64,000 nucleotides of DNA from contig NW_013171860.1 of NCBI RefSeq assembly GCF_000151665.1, positions 179,939-243,938 on the forward strand, written 5' to 3'. The DNA is from Blastocystis hominis (Eukaryota > Sar > Bigyra > Opalinata > Blastocystidae). The notes below the pieces were generated by a model. That model was not told where the DNA came from. It ran no database searches and saw only the letters and a program-made list of their open reading frames with translations. Positions 1-7,400 of the stretch are shown one piece after another. Numbering within the stretch: position 1 is the first letter of the stretch; the number at the start of each line of letters is the position of its first letter. The position numbers and the translations under genes are program-made.

Positions 1-2
1 GC

Positions 3-971
3 GGCAAGTACTTGCTGAACATGGACGAAAATGGAGGACCTTCATTCTCGACGATCGATGCGAGCACGATCAACACCGCATTAGGCCTCAACAACACGTC
101 GAACAAGTACGCGATTGCCAACTGGAATTCGACAACGAGCACACGTAAAGATCTGATCCTACCTGATCAGTCCGGGACGTACATCTTGAAAGGAACGGAG
201 GCTGGTGCTTTCGGAATTCAGTACACGTTCGACACATTGAACGCCTCAACACTCTTCAACGGCGCTCTTGGTGTGCAATCGACGAACCTGTGTCTCATTG
301 CTTACAAGGGCAATAGTGCATATGGTGTAACCGTACCTGCGATGGGTGTTTCTTCTGGTTATTTTGTATTCAAGAACGAAGCGAATACTGAAGTACCCAC
401 AACGAGCGTCCTTGACGCCTCTACCATCTACCAGGACATCCTCGGCTGCACTAGCACGGAGCGGTGTATCGTGATCAACGATGGAGCGGGTGTGAGCAAA
501 TTAACCATCCCGTCCAACTCAGGAACCTATTTGTTGAACGTATCTAGCAGTGGAGTATCCTTTTCGTCATCGCCTACCAAGTTCTCCAAGACGTTCACGT
601 ACTCTTGGTCTGGTAGTGGTCATAGCGTCGTATCCGAGACACTCGGATCAGACAATTCGAACTTGACGGAACAACTCACGTTATCTTCGAACAGCAAGTA
701 CCTGGTCACGATCGATTTGAGTCTCAAGTGTGCTAACTACGAGGCGGCACTCGCAGGCTTCAAAAGTCCTCCGACCTTGGTAATCACTACGACTCGAGCA
801 ACGTTGCTGAAGACAACACTTGACAACCCGACCCCAACAATGAACGTCTCTGGCACATCTATATTTTCACCGATAAAAGATGGTGGATTAGAGCTCGTTG
901 TGTCACGCAGTGGTGATACAACCATCTCGCACTTATACTCGAACTTCCAAGTCACGATTGTAGAACTTTAG
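3..971 (+). CDS. fiber-like virion protein (5' end outside window)
   Basis: The frame is already open at the window edge, so the protein begins upstream. The visible 322 residues contain about three units of roughly 60 residues. Each starts with a motif like SGTYLL or GKYLL and contains a DAST.(I/L) segment followed by an (A/I)LG turn. A C-terminal domain of about 120 residues follows (from SKTFTYSW), rich in beta-forming residues. A repetitive shaft followed by a globular head is the plan of adenovirus and phage fibers, so a receptor-binding spike is inferred. No sequence family was recognised with certainty. It is the first visible gene of element A1, and its stop is followed at once by four GC-rich palindromes. 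Confidence 0.5.
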   Translation, partial: GKYLLNMDENGGPSFSTIDASTINTALGLNNTSNKYAIANWNSTTSTRKDLILPDQSGTYILKGTEAGAFGIQYTFDTLNASTLFNGALGVQSTNLCLIAYKGNSAYGVTVPAMGVSSGYFVFKNEANTEVPTTSVLDASTIYQDILGCTSTERCIVINDGAGVSKLTIPSNSGTYLLNVSSSGVSFSSSPTKFSKTFTYSWSGSGHSVVSETLGSDNSNLTEQLTLSSNSKYLVTIDLSLKCANYEAALAGFKSPPTLVITTTRATLLKTTLDNPTPTMNVSGTSIFSPIKDGGLELVVSRSGDTTISHLYSNFQVTIVEL

Positions 972-1066
972 GGGAGCCTTCGGCTCCCCGGGAGGAACGC
1001 AGTTCCTCCCACTGTGAGGGGACAAAGTGGGGCGACAAAGTCGCCCCGGGAAGCCTTCGGCTTCCC
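971..1066. repeat. four GC-rich palindromes in a row
   Basis: Perfect or near-perfect palindromes of 19-21 nt at 971-989, 990-1010, 1029-1047 and 1048-1066. Two have the core GCCTTCGGC, which in RNA gives the very stable cUUCGg tetraloop. They begin at the stop codon of the fiber-like gene, so a 3'-end or termination role is possible. Related palindromes occur at 1270-1326 and 2750-2788, in places where they are part of coding sequence. Confidence 0.85.
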
Positions 1067-1111
1067 ACAAAGTGAAATAAGGGCGACTTGGAAACCATAG
1101 CTTCCAGTCTT

Positions 1112-1525
1112 TTACTTTGGCGGTAATCGTTTACCCGATACACATTCGAGTTGATCAAATGCAACACCATCGATATCAATGCTAATTATATTACCACCTA
1201 ATGTCATCACACGATGACCTTCGATATCATAAATATTCTCATTGAAAGCACGGAGTTCAGCAATGTTTCGGGGAAGCGAAGCCTCCCCCTTTGTCGCCCC
1301 ACTTCGTGGGGAGGCTTCGCCTCCCCCATACTTCACTATGTATTTATCATCATTACATGATTTCACAAGAAGATGTTGAAGATCAGGTGAATTTATCATC
1401 ATATAAGGAGGATTATACTCATTATGAAAATTTGTACCTTTGGGATCATCAACAAATGAATTAATCATATCATGCACGTATTTACGCGTGATATCTCTTC
1501 GTTCATCATTCATCCAACAGTCCAT
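1112..1525 (-). CDS. uncharacterised 137-aa element protein
   Basis: Reverse-strand ORF between the fiber-like gene and the small 68-aa ORF. It is acidic and begins MDCWMNDERRDITRKYVHDM. Its middle (about residues 67-86, GGGEASPRSGATKGEASLP) is encoded by the GC-rich palindromes at 1270-1326, so those repeats were accommodated in frame. The last third contains a GHRVMTLGGN segment. No family was recognised. Its 3' end lies next to a TTTACTTTGG box at 1111-1120, similar to boxes after other genes of this element. No counterpart was found in element C, so the coding call rests on length and context only. Confidence 0.5.
   Translation of the reverse strand: MDCWMNDERRDITRKYVHDMINSFVDDPKGTNFHNEYNPPYMMINSPDLQHLLVKSCNDDKYIVKYGGGEASPRSGATKGEASLPRNIAELRAFNENIYDIEGHRVMTLGGNIISIDIDGVAFDQLECVSGKRLPPK
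1270..1326. repeat. palindrome cluster inside an ORF
   Basis: Overlapping GC-rich palindromes at 1270-1288, 1297-1311 and 1308-1326, of the same style as those at 971-1066 (GGGGAAGCG-type arms, TTCG loops). Here they lie inside the 137-aa reverse-strand ORF and keep it open. Confidence 0.8.
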
Positions 1526-1573
1526 TTGTATTTCTATTTATGTTTACATTATTTAAATCTATTTAGGCATCCC

Positions 1574-1780
1574 TCATTTCACTTTGATATTCGTCTCACC
1601 CAATGTAGGCGAGTGTACAGATATATCACTCCCACTGTCGTCATCGGATCCATTCTTCTCATTGTACACGCACAAGCAGTGACATCTGTCCTTGCATTTC
1701 GAGTCCACCACCAGTTTGTGGTTCTTTCTTCCACTCATCCATTTCCATGCACTTTTCAGCCATTGAATAAAGCGGTTCAT
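1574..1780 (-). CDS. small conserved 68-aa element protein
   Basis: Short basic reverse-strand ORF starting MNRFIQWLKSAWKWMSGRKN and containing KNHKLVVDSK, with a cysteine pair region (CKDRCHCLC) and an acidic tail. It is judged real because the old element C carries a recognisable counterpart at about 55,594-55,665 with MNRFIQ and KNHKLVIDSK in the same position relative to the integrase. Its start codon is only 2 bp from the integrase start codon on the other strand, so the two genes are transcribed head to head. The N-terminal tryptophan-rich stretch could be amphipathic or membrane-associated. Function unknown. Confidence 0.6.
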   Translation of the reverse strand: MNRFIQWLKSAWKWMSGRKNHKLVVDSKCKDRCHCLCVYNEKNGSDDDSGSDISVHSPTLGETNIKVK

Positions 1781-1782
1781 TT

Positions 1783-2781
1783 ATGAATGAAATCAAGGAA
1801 CTACGGAAACCAGCCAAGCGAAAAGGTGCAACTCGAGTGATCATCAGTTCATTCAAGAGAAACATATACTTCATCGATCTCATCGATTTCTCTTCCAAAC
1901 AAGACAAATGGATACAGGAAGTGTTGGGCAGACAGAAGTCCACCGGATTCCACAAGAATCGTGGATACAAGTATGTCCTTGTGTGCATTGATGGATATTC
2001 GAAATACCTGATGGCTCGGCGATTGAAAAGCAAGAGTGCCACAGAAGTCACGCATGCAATGAAGGATATCATTCAGACATACGGACCACCAAAGCATATT
2101 TGCTCTGATCGAGGCACCGAGTTCACCAATGCCATCTTTCGTACCAACATCTTGGACAAGTATGACATCACCATGTATCACATGGATTCAGCGAATAAGG
2201 CAGTACTAGCCGAACGAGCAATTCGAGATATCAAGGAAGACATCATGGTTCCATTCAATCAATCGAAAGGTGTGTGGTTCGACTTGATCGATGGTGCGGT
2301 TCGTAGACACAATGCAAGGAAGAACAGAGACATCGGATATACACCCAATGACATTTGGAACAACGATATCTTGTACACGGAGAAGACAGAACCATCCAAC
2401 ATGACAGCGAAGGACACGACGCCTCAATTCGATGTGGGTGATTATGTTCGAGTGACACGAAGACCTCGTGTTCTGGAAAAGCGATCATTGACGAGCAAAT
2501 GGTCTCAGGACTTGTATCAAGTTGTTGACATTGACGATCGATTCATGCCATTGATGTACGAAGTGAAGAATATGGAAAGCGGTAGCAAGCAGAAGTGCTA
2601 TCATTGGGAACTCCTGGCAAGCAAATGCAAACCACAGCCAGCACCACCAGTCACGCGATCCAAGAGTCGAAAGGAACCCAATGCATTGAGAGATGCAGCA
2701 AGGTCACATCGACCCATTACGAGGAGCCAGAAGAAGCAGAAGAAAGGTAGGGGGCACTACGTGCCCCCGGGGGAAGCGTAG
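1783..2781 (+). CDS. retroviral-type (rve) DDE integrase
   Basis: 332-aa integrase that would insert linear element DNA into the host genome. Visible catalytic residues: first Asp in YFIDLIDF (near residue 31), second Asp in CSDRGTEF (near 108), Glu in AVLAERAIRDIK (near 147), giving a D-D-E triad with about 38 residues between the last two. After the catalytic core comes an SH3-like tail (FDVGDYVRVTRRP to KCYHWELLASK), a usual arrangement in Polinton and chromovirus integrases. There is no clear N-terminal HHCC zinc domain. The C-terminal residues (GHYVPPGEA) are encoded by the palindromes at 2750-2788 and overlap the 3' end of the opposite gene by 65 bp. A decayed relative lies at about 54,560-55,570. 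Confidence 0.88.
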   Translation: MNEIKELRKPAKRKGATRVIISSFKRNIYFIDLIDFSSKQDKWIQEVLGRQKSTGFHKNRGYKYVLVCIDGYSKYLMARRLKSKSATEVTHAMKDIIQTYGPPKHICSDRGTEFTNAIFRTNILDKYDITMYHMDSANKAVLAERAIRDIKEDIMVPFNQSKGVWFDLIDGAVRRHNARKNRDIGYTPNDIWNNDILYTEKTEPSNMTAKDTTPQFDVGDYVRVTRRPRVLEKRSLTSKWSQDLYQVVDIDDRFMPLMYEVKNMESGSKQKCYHWELLASKCKPQPAPPVTRSKSRKEPNALRDAARSHRPITRSQKKQKKGRGHYVPPGEA

Positions 2782-3334
2782 CTTCCCCAAGGTGTTCGAA
2801 AACGATCGTGATGCTCTTCACACCACCTAGAAGCATGAGAGGGAGATTCGAAAACGTACGAAGGACAGGAGAATTACTGACATTTACAACAGCATAACCA
2901 GTATGAGACACAAGACTATTCAATGTATCAATGTAGGGTCTGTCTAGGATAGGCGTGTTGTCAAACGTGACTAGCACTCGATAACCCTTTTCGACCACGG
3001 ATTCGATTGACGTGCAATCGTTGAACATGTCGTCAGGAAGGTACGTTATGACAGTCGTGGTTATCAGGTACGATCCGGACGGCATAGGCGACATACCATC
3101 ACCACCCCATTCGCTATTGAATGATTCGGTAGTTTCTGGTGTGTATTCGAAGACAAATGCTTCATTCGCTTTCACAATAAAGGAAGGTGTACTACCCCAC
3201 GAGTACTGAGGAACACCATCCACTGTCTCTCGAATTAGCACATGATGACCGTCCTTCTCTGGCATGTTGATGAGCATGTTGTCGAGCTTCTTGAACGTGT
3301 AGTTGTTTCCATTGCTACTGAAAATGTACGACAT
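2717..3334 (-). CDS. uncharacterised 205-aa element protein (conserved in element C)
   Basis: Reverse-strand gene starting MSYIFSSNGNNYTFKKLDN. A homologue with the same start motif (FSSNGN.YTFKKLDN), ETVDGV.QYSW and GVKSITIVFEHLGE lies at about 54,030-54,620, also adjacent to and opposite the integrase, so this is a genuine, conserved gene of the family. The composition is beta-rich with no transmembrane segment, and a virion or assembly role is possible but not shown. Its C-terminus after HLGEATLPPGA comes from the palindromes at 2750-2788; the homologue lacks these, so the two proteins differ in their tails. Family not recognised. Confidence 0.65.
   Translation of the reverse strand: MSYIFSSNGNNYTFKKLDNMLINMPEKDGHHVLIRETVDGVPQYSWGSTPSFIVKANEAFVFEYTPETTESFNSEWGGDGMSPMPSGSYLITTTVITYLPDDMFNDCTSIESVVEKGYRVLVTFDNTPILDRPYIDTLNSLVSHTGYAVVNVSNSPVLRTFSNLPLMLLGGVKSITIVFEHLGEATLPPGARSAPYLSSASSGSS
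2750..2788. repeat. paired 19-bp palindromes, inserted relative to element C
   Basis: Two 19-bp palindromes, 2750-2768 and 2770-2788, with cores CACTACGTG and AAGCGTAGCTT between G and C runs. They lie where the integrase and the 205-aa gene overlap tail to tail. The matching place in element C (about 54,590) has only ordinary sequence between the flanking homologous stretches GAACAC and TTCTTC.TCTGG, so about 37 bp appear to have been inserted here. Confidence 0.8.
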
Positions 3335-3342
3335 TTACTTTT

Positions 3343-3861
3343 TTATTTACTTTGTCTTTGATATGCACGAACGTACACACCCTTCAAACACGCGCCATCA
3401 TCGATGAACAGATCGGACAACTCGGGAGGCACTTCATCATCCACCACCTTGAAGACCACGCGTACATAGTAGTTGGAGAAGAAGTAAACAGCACGATTCT
3501 CGGTCGTTACACCGATTATGTGAGGAGGCAGTGAGTTGCCCCTCCAAAACACGTTCAGAGGCACACCGAGCAAACCGTTGGATTTCAATTGAGGCAATAG
3601 ATACTCCCATTCATCCTCGGTAAACAAAGGTGGACGAGTTTCATCCAACGTCATCTCGATGCAATCATAGTCGTGCAAGATCAAACCACAGTTCACATTT
3701 GCTTGCGGAGTGCAAACACTGAAGCCGAATAGACGCTCGGAATTGATCGGATACTTGGTGTGAATGATAATGTCGGCGAGTTCGATATTCTCGTCCTCAC
3801 AAGTGCGTACCAGGGAAGACCATGTGTTGTTTTCTGTTTTCTTGTACTTCATTTTTATCAT
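3343..3861 (-). CDS. uncharacterised 172-aa element protein
   Basis: Reverse-strand ORF with in-frame methionines at residues 1 and 4. Segments such as LFTEDEWEYLLPQL, SNYYVRVVFKVVDD and GACLKGVYVRAY are typical of a folded protein. The GACLKGVYV segment recurs in element C at about 53,960-53,990 next to its copy of the 205-aa gene, which supports the gene and its place. The upstream side (3862-3917) is very AT-rich and holds repeated TATA-like units, shared with the divergent adaptor-like gene. Function and family unknown. Confidence 0.6.
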   Translation of the reverse strand: MIKMKYKKTENNTWSSLVRTCEDENIELADIIIHTKYPINSERLFGFSVCTPQANVNCGLILHDYDCIEMTLDETRPPLFTEDEWEYLLPQLKSNGLLGVPLNVFWRGNSLPPHIIGVTTENRAVYFFSNYYVRVVFKVVDDEVPPELSDLFIDDGACLKGVYVRAYQRQSK

Positions 3862-3884
3862 GATCTTAACTAGGGTTAAAAGAG

Positions 3885-3917
3885 AAAATATAAATATATA
3901 AATATATAAATATATAA
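3885..3917. promoter_or_regulatory. TATA-rich divergent promoter region
   Basis: Four tandem ATATAAAT-type units directly before the ATG at 3918 and between two divergently transcribed element genes. A promoter role is inferred from position and composition only. Confidence 0.4.
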
Positions 3918-4346
3918 ATGAATAGACCTACTCATACTTTGAATCCCAATACTGGCCGAGAAATCCAAATCAACGGAGTTCGCTTCTGGAACCTTCTCAA
4001 GCGTGGATACAAGTACGACGAGAAATTGAATCGCTTGTACGACAAACCATTACCACCAGATACGACGAAGTACGTTCCCAAGTCGAGAATACTTTCTCCC
4101 AGCAATCGCTCCATGATTATTGGTGGCACAGCATACTACGAGTTACTCCATGACAACTACAGACGCGTAAAAGGACAATGGGTGAAAATGACCAAAGAAG
4201 AAGCTGAGGCGTACGATAATGATCCAGACATTAGCATGGCGTTCGCTGACCCCAATTCTAGTGATTCTGATTCATCGGAATCCGAGTTCTACGACATCGA
4301 TGAATTCGAGTACGATGCGGATGGTCATGCCATTTTCCCATTCTAG
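3918..4346 (+). CDS. 2-cysteine-adaptor-like protein
   Basis: 142 aa with two copies of a short module. The first reads LNPNTGREIQINGVRFWNLL (residues 7-26) and the second has IIGGTAYYELL (near 65-77), each followed by a Y.(Y/R)....(L/Q) segment. The NP.TG..I...G..(Y/W).L pattern is that of the virus-specific 2-cysteine adaptor domain of iridoviruses and other large DNA viruses, although the two cysteines are not obvious here. The C-terminus is acidic and serine-rich (SSDSDSSESEFYDIDEFEYD). The same module opens the adjacent polymerase, so this protein may dock to or act with it. A decayed palindrome pair (4347-4376) and a TTCACTTTGG box follow the gene. Confidence 0.6.
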   Translation: MNRPTHTLNPNTGREIQINGVRFWNLLKRGYKYDEKLNRLYDKPLPPDTTKYVPKSRILSPSNRSMIIGGTAYYELLHDNYRRVKGQWVKMTKEEAEAYDNDPDISMAFADPNSSDSDSSESEFYDIDEFEYDADGHAIFPF

Positions 4347-4400
4347 GGATGCCTTCGGTAGCTCAAGGAGGAAGCCAAGCTCCTAACTATTTCACTTTGG
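4347..4400 (+). promoter_or_regulatory. decayed palindromes plus TTCACTTTGG box
   Basis: Imperfect GC palindromes (GGATGCCTTCGGTAGCTC and AGGAGGAAGCCAAGCTCCT) just after a stop codon, then TTCACTTTGG at 4391-4400. The same box follows the polymerase gene at 8885-8894, and a close form (TTTACTTTGG) lies at 1111-1120. A 3'-end or promoter role is inferred. Confidence 0.4.
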
Positions 4401-4444
4401 TCACACGTGTATCACCACTTAAAGATTTTGTGACCCTTATATAA

Positions 4445-7400
4445 ATGGATTCACAACGCGAAGGATATACTATCAACCCTGAGACTGGAAAACAAATCAA
4501 AATCGGTGGACCGACCTGGAAACGATTGGCCGCCACGTACTACAGGGTCGGTGATACGTTCACCGATCAGACCATGCCTGACACGAGAGCCTATGTGTCG
4601 AACAAGATATTCGGGAAGAAACTAGCAACACCGAAAGCACAGGCAACACGTCGTAAGCGAGTAGCAAACCCTGCCATCGAGGGAAAGCACGTGTACGTAG
4701 GAAGCAAGGCATGGAATGACCTCTTCAACCAGTACGAGTGGGATGGGCACAAGTTCGGTGAGAAGCGACAACGTCACTTACCCGCTTACCTGAACACCGT
4801 GGAGAAGAGACGTGAAATGAGACGCAATAAGGCATTCGAACGCTTCGATCGCAAGGTCTCACAAGGACGATTGAGTGATGTGATCGATTCAACTCTCGGG
4901 TATGCACTCACGTACTATCACACCGTGCAAGGAGACATGTACAAGGAATGGGTGAAAGAGAAACGAACCAAGAAGGACTTTCGCCTCAACAACGATTTTG
5001 ACAACAGGTTGTGGGTTCGACTACCGGGTGAGAAGAGCGATGAGGAAGTGGAACCGATCAATCTCATATTCGATGAGACAAATGAATTCAATGAGGTCCT
5101 GAAGAAGTTCATCCTCAATGGTATGCGTGAATACAATCAGTGCTTCATCACCATCATGGCATACAACCTCATGTTGACACATGACGGAGATCCCAAGATC
5201 CTCAACCTCACCGATGATCGATTGGGACACCTCCGCATCGTTCGACGAGATCGCATCGATGAGTGGATCGAGGAGTACCTGAAGTGGTACCGAAATGCCG
5301 TAGAGGAACAGAAGACAGAGGGAAGTGGGTTCGCGTACCATGGGTGGATCGGCTTCCATGTCGAGATGTTCCCACTACGAACATTCGTGGGGTACAAGCA
5401 GCACACACCGTACGTCATCGGACGCACAGCGCTCAACCCGGATTTCGATGACAACCGGTGCCTGCAGCGGTGTCTCATTCTGGCCAGTGAAGGTGGGCAC
5501 AAGATCGTCGCGAATTGCAAGATTGGCGATGCAACCGTGTACAACAAGTGGTGGAAGCACCCTGAGAAGAACAAGGTGTTCGGAGTGACCATTCACGAAG
5601 TGGAGGAGGCGATGGGCATTCGTGACAATACACCCTTCAACGCGAGTGAAGAGAAATTCGCCGCATTGGAGGCATTGTTGAAAGTATCGCTCAATGTATT
5701 CGAGGTCACACTCTTACCTGGGTACATCGATAAGTCGAAGGAACAATTCGATTTATTCACATGCGATGTGGTGTATAAGGGCAAGGAGAAATCACGTTCC
5801 CCTCTCTCCCTCTGCATCTTGAACGATCTGAATCTACCTGAGGGCACCCCAAAGCATTTCTTGTACATCAAGGACTTGAATGATTTCAAGCATCGTGTGA
5901 CACGACGAAGTGATGCGAAGAATTGTCATACATCGAGAAACGCAAAGTGCAGGTTCTGCGACGACTTCTTCGGGTCTCGCAAAGACGTTCATGCTCATGA
6001 AGTACAGGTGCACCGAGAACTCGTTGATGAAAGCGAGCAGTACGACTTGTCAACCAATGAGACTCGGTTACGATTCACCAACCAGCGATATGAAATGCCA
6101 GCACCGGTCGTCGTGTACGCTGACTTCGAGTCAGCCATTGATGACAAGAACAAACACAAGCCCATCATGTTATCCTGTCTAGCCGTGTCTCGCATTCCAG
6201 CCATTGACAGCCAGCTAAGAATCTTCCATGCACCACACGAAAGCGAAGAGGATCTTCGTCCTTTCATGGAGTATCTCACACAATTGCACGAGAGTGTGAA
6301 AAGGTATCTCTTCGATGAATTGCCATTGGAGAACTCTCCGAGCATCGAGAGGGACTTTCGTGCAACGACCGTGTGTCCCTTCTGTCATGTGAAACTGGAG
6401 AACGACAAGGTGAGACATCATGCACATGTGGCAGGCGATTACACCACAGGGAATGGAGATGTACGCCACTTCGAAGCCGGGCAGTACATCTGCACCTGTT
6501 GTACCAAGTGCAATCTACAACTCTCCTTCAACAAGAAGAACTATCGTTTACCCGTCTACTTCCACAATGGATCTCACTACGACTTCACATTCATCATGAA
6601 ACTCATCGCAGCTCATTCAACCTCTAGTGACTCCTTGGAAGTCATTCCAACCACTGAGGACAAGGAGATGCAGATCGAATACAATGGCATTCAATTCAAG
6701 GACTCGTTGAAGCTCATCAGCAGTCCACTCAGATCCATTGTCGCACAGACACTCGGTGGGAACCTCGATTTGTACGTGCACACCAAACAACAACTACGCA
6801 AGTACTGCGAGTCTCGAGACAAGCAATGGGATGATGAATACATCGATCTGTTGACACGGAAAGAACCCATGTTCTACAGTCTCATCAAGTCGTACGAGTC
6901 ATTGAACAATACCGTCATTCCTTCTCGCAAGCAATGCATTGATGATATGAAGGGTGAGATGATGCCCCAAGACGAGTATGATCACATGGTGAAGCTGTGG
7001 AAGACCTTCGATATCAAGACATGGGGTGAGTACTACGAGTTGTACAATGTACTCGATGTGACTCTCATGGCTGATGCATTCGAGCACTTCCGCGTTACCA
7101 CATTGAAGGCATTCGGTGTTGATCCGATGCACTATATCACAGCACCACAAATGGCCTATTCGCTCTTCTTAAAGGTCACAATGGAGGGCGATCATAGTGA
7201 GAGTAGCCTCATGACCCTCGCAAGGAAATGGGATCAGTACATCATGCGCATCAACGCGAATGAGGGACTTGAGGAGAAACAACTCGTGAAAGTGTTCTTG
7301 AACCGCATGGGTGAGTTCTATGAGAGCAAGGGAATTCGATTGATGGAGACAAATGAGATCGATGACTTCATGCGATTGTTGAAGAACCTGCGAGGAGGTA

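Noticed and set aside
1783-2781. Integrase as evidence of an LTR retrotransposon
   Set aside because: There is no reverse transcriptase, protease or LTR pair nearby; its neighbour is a protein-primed-type DNA polymerase, so the context is Polinton-like.
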